From Tragulus kanchil (taxonomy: Eukaryota > Chordata > Mammalia > Artiodactyla > Tragulidae): a stretch of DNA of 64,000 bases. How positions within the stretch are numbered: the first letter of the stretch is position 1; every line of letters begins with the position of its first letter. The notes under the pieces are model-generated. The model did no database searches. It saw only the letters and a program-made list of their open reading frames with translations, and was not told the DNA's origin. The position numbers and the translations under genes are program-made. The stretch lies in the NCBI GenBank assembly GCA_022376925.1, contig JAIOJX010000032.1:203604939-203668938 (forward strand), read 5' to 3'. Shown here one piece after another: positions 23,140-35,410 of this stretch.

Positions 23140-23655
23140 CTGGCTCCAACTCTTCAAAAAGTCTGTACCATCAACAAGACAGGATAAAATAGGAGACTCT
23201 TCCAACATAAAAGAGACTTAAGAGAGAGAAACTGAGTGGAGTGGCTCTTGATTGGACCCTGGTTTAAAAAAAAATAGCTATAAAAGATATTTTGGAGACA
23301 ACAGGGGCACATAATCACGGTCTGGGTAACAGAAGGTATTAGGGAATTGCTTATATTGTTAGGTGTGGAGCTGTGGATTTTGAGGAAAACGTCCCTATCT
23401 TTCAGAGCTGTGTACTGAAGTATTTAAGTGACATTTCTTGATGATTGCTCTGAAACAGTTCAGCAAAAAGTTACATGTAAAATATGTAAATACACATTTA
23501 ACATTTAAAAAAAAATTCCATTTAAGCAAATATGGCAAAATGTTGAAAACAGCTGAGCCTAGTTGGTGGGTGTGGGTTGTTCACTGTACTATTGTTTCTA
23601 CTCTCCTAGATGTTTCCAATTTTAATGAAAGGTTAAAGCTAAAAAGGAAAAACTA
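23140..23655 (+). mobile_element. Old LINE-type 3' UTR fragment, family uncertain
   Basis: A 'GATTGGACCCTGG' block, then 'GATATTTTGGAGACAAC', 'CTGAAGTATTTAAGTGACAT' and a 'CCAATTTTAATGAAAGG' ending resemble the block at 5080-5640. This supports one dispersed ancient family, probably an L1 3' UTR. The class is likely, the subfamily unknown. Confidence 0.35.
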
Positions 23656-24382
23656 GACGCACGTTCAGGTTAACGCAAAGGTAAAATAAACCACGGGTGG
23701 TGCAGAGGAGAGCTGCAGTGTAAAGTCTGTTCATGGGTAAATCTACTCAGGGAAGACCTGTGCTGAATAGGAACAGAGACTCCTTCATTATGTGGCTGGG
23801 AACTCCTAACACCAGCACCCTGGAGGCCAGAAAACAACTCTAGGCCCAAAAGGTCAGGTCAGATCCCTGCAAGGACTAGACGTGATAGGAGAATGAGTTT
23901 ATAAATACGAGTGCCTCCCCGGGCCTTCCATCCCCCCTCACCTCCAGTCTGCCATGGACCGTGTTTTGTGTATGTGAAATTTGGGTAAGAAAAAAATGTG
24001 GTAGAAACGACACTAGGCCAGACTGCTTCTAATGTGGGTTCTATTTCTGTCTCTGCCACTAACTAGTTTCATGATTCTGGATTTTCATTCATAATAGAGG
24101 TGATTCCTCCCAGGTCTATAATTTTGTGATTCTTTGAGTCTGTGGACTGTATTTTTCAATTCAGGGAGAGGGTATCCAGACAAACATACATAAATGATGA
24201 CATGAAATGTTTACCATCAATTTGAACTTGTATTAGGGGAAGGGGACATAAAACAGAGAAGAAAAAGTTACAGAGAGAAATAGGAACATGTAAGCACAAA
24301 GACTTACTTCATCAGTGGTGAGACAATCTAGGCAATGAGAAACAACAGGTTAATCTACAGCCAATAATTATAATTTCATTTG

Positions 24383-24705
24383 GACAGCAAGGAGATCAAA
24401 TTGGTCAATCCTAAAGGAAACTGACCCTAAATACTCATTGGAAGGACTGATGCTGAAGCTTGAACGCTTTGGTCACCTGACACGAAGAACCGACTCACTG
24501 GAAAAGAGCCTAATGCTGGGAAAGACTGAGGGTAGTAGGAAAAGGGGGTGACAGAGGATGAGATGGCTAGATGGCATCATCCACTCAACAGACATAAGTT
24601 TGAGCAAGCTCCAGGAGATAATGAAGGATGGGGAAGCCTGGTGTGCTGCAGTCCATATGGGTTGCAAAAAGTTGGATACAACTGAGCAATTGTACAACAA
24701 TAAAT
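24383..24705 (+). mobile_element. BovB LINE 3' end, 5' truncated
   Basis: Sense BovB 3' sequence runs from AGCAAGGAGATCAAATTGG, through GGAAGGACTGATGCTGAAGC, to the terminal CAGTCCATATGGGTTGC and ACTGAGCAATTG words, ending in an AATAAATAATT tail. It covers only the C-terminal region of the ORF and has frame breaks. Confidence 0.8.
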
Positions 24706-24754
24706 AATTATTATGATGGTCTTATGACAGTCAACATCTACTGATGGTTTACTC

Positions 24755-24935
24755 TATTCCAAAGCTTTAGAAGGATTACTTTGCAGAATCCTTGTAACCC
24801 ACTCAGCTGTCCATCACTACATAACAAGTTCACTCAGGAGGAAACCGAGGCTTAAGAGATTAACTCACCTAAAATCATTCGAGTGGTAAGAAATGGAGCA
24901 AGGGTTCAAATCCAATTTGGTTTCTGACACCAGAG
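24755..24935 (+). mobile_element. MIR SINE
   Basis: The core words (CTTTGCAGAATCCTTGTAACCC, GAGGAAACCGAGGCTTAAGAG, GAGCAAGGGTTCAAATCC) follow MIR order. The tandem duplication 7 border (24902) falls inside it. Confidence 0.65.
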
Positions 24936-27143
24936 CTTCGTACTGAACTAGATGATATCTGACCTCCTAGATGCTAGGTGCATGCCAGCGAGAACAGGCT
25001 CAAAAGGACACAGTGGCTAAAAAGAAGAATCTGTCTGGGCTGGAACAAAGCGCCCAAGAACAAGATCAACAACAAGGGTAAGACCTGGGAAGTCTAAACC
25101 AAAAGAACCTTCTCCTGCATTTATCATCTGGGCACAATGTACAGTTGACCCTTGAACTACACTGGTCTGAACTGTGCAGGTCTACTGATTTGCAGATTTT
25201 TTTTTCAATAATTACAGTACAATACAATCTGTGGTTGCTTCAATCCGTGGATGAGGAACCATGGATATGCAGGCCTGACTATGGGACTTGACATCTATGG
25301 ATCTGGATATTCATGAAAGCAGTGGGGTGGGTTTGTGTCTTGGAACCAAATCCACTGATAATATAAATATGTTCAGTAAGGCACGAGGAGCAGCAACAGG
25401 CTTGGTCTAACCCATACCTCTTGAGTGAGGCAAGTTGAGGGAAGGGTTATGGGCAAAGTCAGGATTAAAAGTGACACCCAAAATAAACTACAACAGCTTA
25501 AGTACCATGCCAAATTGAGTTTGACTGAATTCAGTATAAATCTCTGTACCGAGAAAGTACTTGTGTCTTTACTGCACATCAGATATTTTCCACATGCCAA
25601 CAGCTCAGCAGCTTTGAAGAATGAGTGACAAAGAGGGGGACGGGAGCTTGCCAGAAAGAAGCAGAGAGGAAAAGCTATAGTTTTAAAGGTACAGTTTAAG
25701 GGGGAGTGGAGGGAGGAAAGAGAAAGGAGGGAACAGAGAGACGATCTGGAGTTCATGTTCTAGAATCAGCACTTTCTAGCTATATAGCTTGAGGTTAGTC
25801 ACACCTTCACTAAGTCTCTTTCCCTCTGCATAGAACAAAAGTGGTCTGTGCTCTCTTATGGACCCATTGCAAACATGGGAGATAAACTTGGGCATAAAGC
25901 AGATACTTAGTAAGTGGCTACTATATTATCAGAAATAATAAAAAGCAATGACATGCAACCTTTGGGGCTTCCTGGTGGCTCAGATGGTAAAGAATCTGCC
26001 TGCAATTGAGGAGACATGGGTTCAAATCCAATTTGGTTTCTGACACCAGAGCTTCGTACTGAACTAGATGATATCTGACCTCCTAGATGCTAGGTGCATG
26101 CCAGCGAGAACAGGCTCAAAAGGACACAGTGGCTAAAAAGAAGAATCTGTCTGGGCTGGAACAAAGCGCCCAAGAACAAGATCAACAACAAGGGTAAGAC
26201 CTGGGAAGTCTAAACCAAAAGAACCTTCTCCTGCATTTATCATCTGGGCACAATGTACAGTTGACCCTTGAACTACACTGGTCTGAACTGTGCAGGTCTA
26301 CTGATTTGCAGATTTTTTTTTCAATAATTACAGTACAATACAATCTGTGGTTGCTTCAATCCGTGGATGAGGAACCATGGATATGCAGGCCTGACTATGG
26401 GACTTGACATCTATGGATCTGGATATTCATGAAAGCAGTGGGGTGGGTTTGTGTCTTGGAACCAAATCCACTGATAATATAAATATGTTCAGTAAGGCAC
26501 GAGGAGCAGCAACAGGCTTGGTCTAACCCATACCTCTTGAGTGAGGCAAGTTGAGGGAAGGGTTATGGGCAAAGTCAGGATTAAAAAGTGACACCCAAAA
26601 TAAACTACAACAGCTTAAGTACCATGCCAAATTGAGTTTGACTGAATTCAGTATAAATCTCTGTACCGAGAAAGTACTTGTGTCTTTACTGCACATCAGA
26701 TATTTTCCACATGCCAACAGCTCAGCAGCTTTGAAGAATGAGTGACAAAGAGGGGGACGGGAGCTTGCCAGAAAGAAGCAGAGAGGAAAAGCTATAGTTT
26801 TAAAGGTACAGTTTAAGGGGGAGGGGAGGGAGGAAAGAGAAAGGAGGGAACAGAGAGACGATCTGGAGTTCATGTTCTAGAATCAGCACTTTCTAGCTAT
26901 ATAGCTTGAGGTTAGTCACACCTTCACTAAGTCTCTTTCCCTCTGCATAGAACAAAAGTGGTCTGTGCTCTCTTATGGACCCATTGCAAACATGGGAGAT
27001 AAACTTGGGCATAAAGCAGATACTTAGTAAGTGGCTACTATATTATCAGAAATAATAAAAAGCAATGACATGCAACCTTTGGGGGCTTCCCTGGTGGCTC
27101 AGATGGTAAAGAATCTGCCTGCAATTGAGGAGACATGGGTTCA
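24902..27143. repeat. Direct tandem duplication 7 (offset 1116 rising to about 1121)
   Basis: Positions 24902-26022 recur at 26018-27143. The switch happens at GGGTTCAA, shared by a MIR (24902) and a Bov-tA SINE head (27137); short shared sequence could have misled an assembler or seeded recombination. The first copy of the Bov-tA head lost bases (GGGGCTTCCTGG against GGGGGCTTCCCTGG), so errors rise toward the junction. The two A-run lengths near 25469 and 26582 also differ. Confidence 0.9.
25143..25350 (+). mobile_element. Tigger-like (pogo) DNA transposon remnant (copy at 26259-26466)
   Basis: The sequence opens ACAGTTGACCCTTGAACTAC, has CAATAATTACAGTACAATAC, and ends near 'GGAACCAAATCCACTGATA', a layout typical of mammalian Tigger-derived non-autonomous elements. 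It is non-coding. The second copy comes from tandem duplication 7. Confidence 0.6.
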
Positions 27144-27290
27144 ATCCCTGCATCGGGAAGATCCCCTGGAGGAGGCATGGCAACCCAGTCCAGTATTTTT
27201 TCCTAGAGAATCCCCATAAATAGAGGAGACTGGTGGGCTGCAGCCCATGGGGTCGCAAAGAGTCAGACACGACTGAAATGACTGAAAGTC
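27084..27290 (+). mobile_element. Bov-tA SINE
   Basis: A full head begins GGCTTCCCTGGTGGCTCAGA, with a B-box region at GGGTTCAATCCC. The Bov-A tail follows (AGAGGAGACTGGTGGGCTGC, GTCGCAAAGAGTCAGACACG). This is the classic ruminant tRNA plus BovB-tail composite. A truncated first copy of the head lies at 25967-26022 because of duplication 7. Confidence 0.85.
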
Positions 27291-29160
27291 TCTAATGTCC
27301 AGGGTTAGTTTGGAAAGAGGGGAAGTTTGGGGGAGGTAAACAGAGTAGCACCTTTTACTGGGGACTGCCTTGCACAAGTTCATTCCAGGGGTTGAACTCT
27401 TCCCTAGTCCATCTTCTCTGAACAGAGAGAAATGCTTTAAAGTTGCCTGAACCAACCGGAGGAAGCCACAGCTCCTCTGTGCATTGAGAGATAAATGTGA
27501 TGTTCAGACAACCCAGTGTCCGGTGATTACTCTCATGGTGTCCTACTTCCCCCAATATTCCCACACACCCTGTCACAAAAGGCCCAAGTCCCCTATCTCA
27601 GTACAGTCATTACACTGCCCACCTCCAAATGACTCATGCGACAGGGCCGCCAGCCATTAATGAAGAGGCTGATCCAAAGAGAACAGATTTCAGCCCCCAC
27701 GTCATTCTTCAAATTCATCCTGCATGTTCCGAATTTGGCTGGCATCCTCTTAATCTCAATTATATCCCTTCCGGTCATTCAAAATTAGCTTTCTCAGGTC
27801 TACACCTTCTATACACTTGTCAAGAAACGCCCTGCTCTCCCCAGACTTTCTTCAGTTCAGCCAGAATAAACATTCCTTTCAACTATCCTCATAAATCAAG
27901 ACCTATATGGGTGTGTCATTCTCTTAATTCCTTTCAGTTTGGTAAAACCCATCTAGCATGTGTGTAACCGGAAGGGCGCACAGTGTTGTGGGTGTAAGTG
28001 CCCAGCCCTCCAAGGAGCAACCCCTCCTGGCACTTGTGCCTCTGGATAAGCACCATCCAGACTTGCTCCCTCAACCAAATCCAGACTGGGACGACCCAGA
28101 ACAAGTGGAGAGTGGAGGAGCAAGCTTTCACCTCGCTGCTCTAGGAAATCTGACCTCTCACAACTCCTCAAGGGCAATTACGGAAAAGAAGTGGAGGGAG
28201 CAAGGAGTCGGTGTTAACCTGTGAGTCATCTGAAGCGGTCAGTTTGAGGATGTGTACTGAGATACGAGATCTGGATCTTTCTACGAGAGGCTATGCCGGA
28301 ATATTGGGGAATATTCCCCATCCTGTGAGATGCAGCAAGGAATGCCCGTCCGCACCCTCTGTTCAATACCTTGAGACCACAGACATCACAGCCCTTGTCT
28401 TACCATTGTTTATCCTGCTGTGGTCCTGGAGGTAAGAGGAGAAGATGCTCTGGATGACAGCAAAGTCATGGCTGGCAAATTATCCCCCCTCCTCCGACAC
28501 TACAAGCGACCCCAGCAATCCTAAAAAGTTCTTTTAACCTTCTAGGACTGTGTTTCCTAAACTTTTAGATTTCATGGACAGTCAATATTCCAAAAAAAAC
28601 AAATTCTGTCTGGGGGGGGGCAGGAGATGGGATATGGCTAATGGTACTGAGTTTACAGCTTTTAATTTTGTTAAGAATCTTTAAAAAAAAAAAAAAGAAA
28701 ACGCACTACTTCCTCTCATCACTATTTCATTAAAGAAGGACTCTTTCCAAGCTCCCCAAATTAGGAAGGACATAAACCAGAATAAATAATGTTCCTTTAA
28801 GTTGAATAAATTCAGTTTATGAAAAACGTGCTACACTGTTCTTACTTCTCTCATTTTGGGGAAAAAAAAAAAAAGTCCTCATAGGCCAGTGTTAAGATGA
28901 ACTATACTCTCTCTCTCTTCTTCAGCATTTCAGGACCAGCCTGAGCCTGACTTCTCAGGCTCTCTTCACACCCTTTCTCAAATAAGAAAGGCTGAAAGTC
29001 ATCTGTTCCACGGCTCCCAGATGACAAAGGCCTGATGCAAAAGGCATGGCCTGGGTTCATCTAACCCATAAATCTGCCTACTCTGCTTGAGGCTCTACAG
29101 GAAGAGCCCCTGCCCTTGACACAGCATCCTGCCAACCTCTCCAAACTCTAGAGGCCTCTC
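27291..29160. other. No identified feature
   Basis: About 1.9 kb of single-copy sequence with no repeat family I can name. ORFs of 60-112 codons occur on both strands and overlap one another, with no domain or convincing splice context. Short A and G runs lie near 28590-28700. Confidence 0.35.
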
Positions 29161-29575
29161 TCTTTTATTTCTTCCAGTTTTATTGAGATTGAATTGGCGT
29201 ACAGCACCATGTAAGTTGAAGGTGTACAGAATAATGATCTGATTTACACGCATCATGAAGTGATTATCACAGAAAGTTTAGTGAATATCTATCAACTCAT
29301 ACAGATACAATATTAAATAGAAAAAAATTTTTCTTGTGATGACAGCTCTTAGGATTTACTTTCTTAACAACTTTCATATATAACATATAGCAGCGTTGAC
29401 TGTATTTATCATGCTGTACACTAAATTCCTAGTACTTATTTACCTTACAACTGGAAGTTATACCTTTTGATTGCCTTTGTCCAACTCCCTCTCCCACACC
29501 CACCTCTGGTAATCACAAACCTGATCTCTCTCTCCATGAATTTAGTTGTTTCTGGAAGTATAACTGACCTGTGCT
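29160..29575 (-). mobile_element. LINE-1 3' UTR, antisense
   Basis: The text starts CTTCCAGTTTTATTGAGATTG and continues GGTGTACAGAATAATGATC, CATGCTGTACACTAAATTCC and CAACTGGAAGTTATACCTTT, the reverse complement of an L1MA/MB-type 3' UTR. It is non-coding. Confidence 0.7.
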
Positions 29576-30038
29576 GTTAGGGGAAGCACACTGACTGAAA
29601 CCGCCCACCCTGGCCAGGCACCACAGGAACCATTTGTGCGAATTATTTTACAACAGGAGGTCTTGGTAAGGAACATGGAACTAACAAACCACCACTAACC
29701 AAAAAAGTTCCGAAAAGGTCAAAGGGAGATACCATGTGTCTGACTACCTCCCAGAATCCCTGCTGGCATCCATCTTGATGAGAATGCACGCACCACCAGG
29801 AAGGGCTCTGAGTCAGAACAATCAGCCAAAAAAAATCAGAAACAAATCCCATCACCATAAAACCCGAGTGCGAGCCATGAGGCAGAGCAGTTCTTCTGGG
29901 TTCCCTTACCGTGTCACTCTCCCCCTGGGCACCCTTTCCAGTAACATCTCTTGCTTTGTCTCCTCAGACAATTCATTTCTGAGTGTTAGACAAGAGCCCC
30001 CTTTGGGGTCTTCCTTTCTGCAACAATGTTACTTCCTG
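29576..30038 (+). mobile_element. Solo endogenous retroviral LTR (probable)
   Basis: The unit begins TGTTAGGGGAAGCACACTGA and ends near TTCTGCAACA, so it has the TG...CA ends of an LTR. Near 29937-29960 there is a pyrimidine-rich block with CTCTTGCTTTGTCTCC, where R/U5 would lie. No gag, pol or env sequence adjoins it. It lies between two antisense L1 3' UTR pieces. I do not know the family. Confidence 0.5.
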
Positions 30039-30054
30039 TTATACTATACAGGGA

Positions 30055-30245
30055 TCTAATATTTGCATATGTTTCAAAATAATCATCACAGTGAGTCTAG
30101 TTATCATCTGTCATCATACAAAGACACTATGGCTACCAACTATACTCCTCACACTGTATATTTTATCCGCATGATTCATTTATTTTGCAGCTGGATGTTG
30201 GTACCTTTTAATGCCCCTCCACCTCTTGATTTCCCCCCACCCTCT
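30055..30245 (-). mobile_element. LINE-1 3' UTR fragment, antisense
   Basis: The words AATAATCATCACAGTGAGTC and CATCTGTCATCATACAAAGAC repeat a section already present in the L1 at 29160-29575, so this is a separate partial L1 copy rather than its continuation. Confidence 0.5.
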
Positions 30246-30249
30246 CCCC

Positions 30250-31270
30250 TCAAACATCAGCTTGTCCTCTGCATGTGTAATTCCAGAGTCCTTTCCAGAT
30301 TGACTTTCCAAAGTGATCAGTACAGCTCATACAAGGATGAGCACTTATATTCTGCTGACTCAATCCCAACCATGTTTCTAATTGTCATTACCAAATCACC
30401 ATTCATATTTGAACACTTCCTGTCCCAGTAGCTAATGGACCTGAATGTCCCTGTCAGTTAAACCAAGAGAAAACAGACACAATCTGTTTCTGAAATAACC
30501 ACTCTCATTCTTTTTTTTGCCCACAGTACCACTCGAAAACAACCACAGTGTATTCTGAAACAACCCCAAGCAATTTGCAGCTTTTGGATCCAATAATGAG
30601 GGAGCAGTTTGTATTCAACCAACCTTCATGGAGATATCAAGCATAAACTCTGGCCAAAATCTATCAAACAACTATTTGAAGGTACTAGAGGGCAAACAAA
30701 AGCAGTAGGGGGAACTCGAGGAGACCTGACCCTCGAAAGACAAGAACAGCACTGGGTAAGAACCCATGTTTAAATGGACTTTCCCTTTGAGGGCCCTCTC
30801 CAGTCTGGGCAGGGATGGAACAGCTAGAATTCAAGCACAAGCTGTAGTTTTATTGGTTTGAGGACAAATTCGGGGCTGCCAAAGTCACTAAAAGCAGACC
30901 GGGAGAAATCCTGGGAAGGAGGGAGCCCCAAATCTGCATATAAACTCCTCTAAAATCCTCTACTCAGTATCTGAACTACACAACTCATGGAGGAGATTCT
31001 AAGAGATTCTGAAATGCAATTGGAATAGGGCTTAAAAAAATTGAGTGGAGGTACGATTTCAGCTGTTGCCGCCTGTAGACAAGGCAGAGATTGGATTATG
31101 AGTTTCAAGTTAAAGGTACTTGATACACACCTTGGGTTTTCCACTGAAATCCCAGAAAAACCACACCTTAGGAGTAAAGACCATGCCCTGGGTCTATGGG
31201 ATTTGCTCTGGGACTAAGGTCAAAACCAAAACAGCCCTGACCTAGCAAAGCCTTAAACCAATCTTCGTAA
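30250..31270. other. No identified feature
   Basis: No repeat family, exon or RNA gene was recognised. ORFs are short and without domains. Confidence 0.3.
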
Positions 31271-31279
31271 ATTCAAGGT

Positions 31280-31610
31280 CATCTGCAAATAATTAAACTG
31301 CCTACTCAAACAAAAATCAAAACTTTCCAAAGAAAGATAAAACAACCCAGAGTTTCTACACTGTATCATCCACAACATCCTGCATACCAACAAAAGTTAC
31401 TTGACATGTGAAGAAACATGAAAACATGACCTCTAGTCAAAGGTAAAAACAATAAAAACTGATCTCAAGATGACCCAGGTACTGGAATTAACAGACAAGG
31501 TTTTAAAGCTGCTATTATAATAAATATGTTCAAGGACTTAAAATATGGTCATAATGAATGAACAAATGAGGAATCTAATAAAGAAACAGAAGCTATGTTA
31601 AAAAAAGAAA
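31280..31610 (+). mobile_element. Old LINE-1/HAL1-like fragment (left part)
   Basis: The run CAAGATGACCCAGGTACTGG, AATTAACAGACAAGG, TTTAAAGCTGCTATTATAA resembles the ORF1 region of an ancient L1 or HAL1. The same kind of text resumes at 35411 after the young L1, so the young element appears to have inserted into it. Confidence 0.5.
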
Positions 31611-32343
31611 GGGTAGGAAGAGGGTGGAGCTAAGATGGCGGCGTAGAAGAACGTGCACTCATCTCTCCTGCAAAATTGCCAGAATTGCAACTAGCTCCTG
31701 AAAAACCATCGACAGGAGGAGGTTGGATCCGATCACAAGAAAGATACACTACATCCAAGAGCAAAGGAGAAGCTGCAACAAGATGGTAGGAGGGGCACAA
31801 TCACGCTTTTAAAAGCCAAACCTCAAACCTGCCAGAGAGGCTGGGTGGGTCAAATACACAAAGCCTGTTACACACCAAGACCCGGGAAAGGAGCAGTGAC
31901 CCCCACAAGGGACTGAGCCAGACCTGCTTTAGAGGGTCCAAGTGCCCCCTTAAGCTAGAAGTGCCCTTGAGCAGTCCTCAGAGCACTTAATTCCCTTGAA
32001 TGAGGTTATCATTAACCCAATCATAAAGCCGTGGAATAGGACTGGAGACAATATGTGCACCGAGATCTGGGAGAGGGGAATAGCGATCCCGCATGACGCT
32101 GAGCCATGAAGTCTCCGGCAGAGCCAGGGTCAGGGACACTGCTGCAGTGCTTCTCACAGAGCACGTGGGAACAAATCCTTGGTGAGAGAGACGCCATTAC
32201 CCCAACTGCAGTTTGGCTGCAGGTCAAACTACAGGGAGGGAACGTTGCTCCATCCAGCAACAACGATAACTGGATTAATGATAAAGAAACTGACAGGGCC
32301 AGCCAGGGTGGCCCTTTTAGTTCTGGAATAGGCCGAAATTGAC

Positions 32344-34574
32344 AAAACCTTAAAAGACACCTCCGATCCAACCATTACCGGAGGCAAGAAAAAGACATAT
32401 AATTCTTGAATAGTCAGCAAGAGACAGAGAGCGTAAACATCCACTATTTTTACGTTGTGACTGGAGCTAGATTTACCCCTTGACCTTTTTTTTTTATCTT
32501 TCCCCCCTACCGACCCCTCTTTTTTTTTTTAATTATTCTTTTCCTTTTTTCTTTTAAACCACACACTTTATTTTGGTTAAATACTTCTGATTCTTCACTG
32601 GCCTTGTGCTGTCCTGTGTGGGTTTTATTTGTCTTTGCTTTGTTTTTCTATATTTTTCTATATATTTATCTGTTTTAATTTTTTTTTAGATTGTTTATAT
32701 GTATTACTACTTCTTCTACAATTATTTCTTTACTTTCTTTGCTTTCTCTGATGCTTTTTTCCTACAGCACTAAACTCTAATACATACAAATCTTTATCCT
32801 CCTATATTTAACTTTGCATTATTATTCTATATTTCTCCTCTATCCTCCCTTCCTCTTTTTCCCTTTCCACACCATAGTTCTTAGTCTGCTTTGCTCTCAT
32901 TGCCTTATCCCCAATTGGGACCCTGCTCAAGCATTGTTCTCCAATTTGTGCCTTAGTTTGGTTCTTAACGGGTGGATATCATTCTTGGTTTCTCTATTTG
33001 CCATGCTAACGTATTGTATTGTATTTTTTGTTGGAATGTTTGGATTATGTTATGGCTGTATATGTTGGTGTGTATAATCCAGTACACTAGATAGTATTAG
33101 CACGATATTTTAATTGCCATTTGTCAAAGGTATACCTTCTGTTTCTCATTTGCACATATATGCTTTAATACCATTTAATGCCATAACAAAGCAGCCATGA
33201 AATCTGCATTCCCTGGTCAGGCAATGTGAACAGACAACCCACAGAATGGGAAAAAATCATAGCAAATGAAACAACAAAGAATTAATCTCCAAAAATCTAC
33301 AAGTAACTTAAGCAACTCAGCACTGGAAAAATGAACAACCCAATCAAAAAATGGGAAAAAGATCTAAACAGACATCTCACCAAAGAGGACAAACAGATGG
33401 CCCCAAAACACATGAAATGATGCTCAACTTTGCTTATTAGTAGAGAAATGCCAAAACCTTAAAGACACGGCCCTCCGTTATCCGAAGCAAACAAATTCCA
33501 CCGGAGGCAAGAAAAAGACATATAATTCTTGAATAGTCAGCAAGAGACAGAGAGCGTAAACATCCACTATTTTTACGTTGTGACTGGAGCTAGATTTACC
33601 CCTTGACCTTTTTTTTTTATCTTTCCCCCCTACCGACCCCTCTTTTTTTTTTTAATTATTCTTTTCCTTTTTTCTTTTAAACCACACACTTTATTTTGGT
33701 TAAATACTTCTGATTCTTCACTGGCCTTGTGCTGTCCTGTGTGGGTTTTATTTGTCTTTGCTTTGTTTTTCTATATTTTTCTATATATTTATCTGTTTTA
33801 ATTTTTTTTTAGATTGTTTATATGTATTACTACTTCTTCTACAATTATTTCTTTACTTTCTTTGCTTTCTCTGATGCTTTTTTCCTACAGCACTAAACTC
33901 TAATACATACAAATCTTTATCCTCCTATATTTAACTTTGCATTATTATTCTATATTTCTCCTCTATCCTCCCTTCCTCTTTTTCCCTTTCCACACCATAG
34001 TTCTTAGTCTGCTTTGCTCTCATTGCCTTATCCCCAATTGGGACCCTGCTCAAGCATTGTTCTCCAATTTGTGCCTTAGTTTGGTTCTTAACGGGTGGAT
34101 ATCATTCTTGGTTTTCTCTATTTGCCATGCTAACGTATTGTATTGTATTTTTTGTTGGAATGTTTGGATTATGTTATGGCTGTATATGTTGGTGTGTATA
34201 ATCCAGTACACTAGATAGTATTAGCACGATATTTTAATTGCCATTTGTCAAAGGTATACCTTCTGTTTCTCATTTGCACATATATGCTTTAATACCATTT
34301 AATGCCATAACAAAGCAGCCATGAAATCTGCATTCCCTGGTCAGGCAATGTGAACAGACAACCCACAGAATGGGAAAAAATCATAGCAAATGAAACAACA
34401 AAGAATTAATCTCCAAAAATCTACAAGTAACTTAAGCAACTCAGCACTGGAAAAATGAACAACCCAATCAAAAAATGGGAAAAAGATCTAAACAGACATC
34501 TCACCAAAGAGGACAAACAGATGGCCCCAAAACACATGAAATGATGCTCAACTTTGCTTATTAGTAGAGAAATG
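32344..34574. repeat. Direct tandem duplication 8 (offset about 1108-1123)
   Basis: Positions 32344-33450 recur at 33452-34574. The first 50 bases of the second copy (33452-33500) are a garbled version of 32344-32377: CAAAACCTT, GACAC and CTCCG appear in the same order with extra and wrong bases. After that the copies agree almost perfectly, even across long T runs. The unit lies wholly within one L1. Confidence 0.9.
32480..32910. repeat. Pyrimidine-rich tract inside L1 (copy at 33603-34033)
   Basis: The plus strand is dominated by T and C with several T runs of 8-11. It ends shortly before the ORF2-derived part. The 121- and 93-codon hydrophobic ORFs here (32814-33077, 33937-34218) are a composition effect and not genes. 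Confidence 0.7.
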
Positions 34575-35410
34575 CAAATCAAAACTACAATGAGGTATCA
34601 CCTCGCACCAGTCAGAATGGCCATCATCAAGAAATCGACAGACAATAAATGCTGGAGAGGGTGGGGAGAAAAGGGAACACTCTTGCATTGCTGGTGGGAA
34701 TGTAAATTGATACAGCTGCTATGGAAGACAGTATGGAGATTCCTTAAAAAACTAAAAATAGAAGCACCATACCACCCAGCAATCCCACTCTTAGGCTTAT
34801 ACCCTGATGAAATCAAACTTGAAAGAGGCACCTGTACCCCAATGTTCATTGCAGCACTCTATACAATAGCTAGAACATGGAAGCAACCTAGATGTCCATC
34901 GACGAATGAATGCATATAAAAGCTCTGGTACATATATACAATGGAATACTACACAGCTGTAAAAAGAAATGCAGAAGAATCAGCCCTAACGAGGTGGCTG
35001 GATCTAGAACCTATCATAAAAAGTGAAGTAAGTCAAAAAGAGAAGGACAAGTACAATATAGTAATACATATATATGGAATCTAGTAGGATGGTAATGATA
35101 ACACGTGCAATGAAGCAATGGAAAAACAGACGTGGAGAATAGACATATGGACATCATGGGGAATGAACAGTGGGTAGGAGGTGTAAAGGAAGTAGCATGA
35201 AAACCTACACTATCATATGTGAAAAAAATATCTACTGTCATTGCACTGTGGGATAATGGGATCCTGCAGGGGTGCTGTGCGACGGCCTGGAGGGGTGGGA
35301 TGGGGATGATATACATACGACTAATCTGGGATCATACATACCTGTAAACAACAAAACTCTGTAAAAGTAAAAAGTAAAAATAAAATAAAATGACAATATC
35401 TACAAAAAAG

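Larger units (their letters stand above)
31611..35395 (+). mobile_element. Young ruminant LINE-1 with large internal deletion
   Basis: The 5' end is present (GGTGGAGCTAAGATGGCGGC near 31623, the L1 5' UTR YY1-like region), followed by 5' UTR and a long pyrimidine-rich tract. Near 33215/34338 the sequence jumps to the last part of ORF2 (the VNRQPTEWEKII-type block). It then runs to the 3' UTR and an A-rich tail near 35390. Nearly all of ORF1 and the endonuclease and RT parts of ORF2 are missing. Collapsing tandem duplication 8 leaves about 2.7 kb. The 121-residue ORF at 34554-34919 is the ORF2 C-terminus. It cannot move itself. Confidence 0.8.

Noticed and set aside
32814..34218. Hydrophobic ORFs resembling multi-pass membrane proteins
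   Set aside because: They lie in the pyrimidine-rich L1 5' region; hydrophobicity follows from T-rich codons, and the pair is one sequence doubled by tandem duplication 8.
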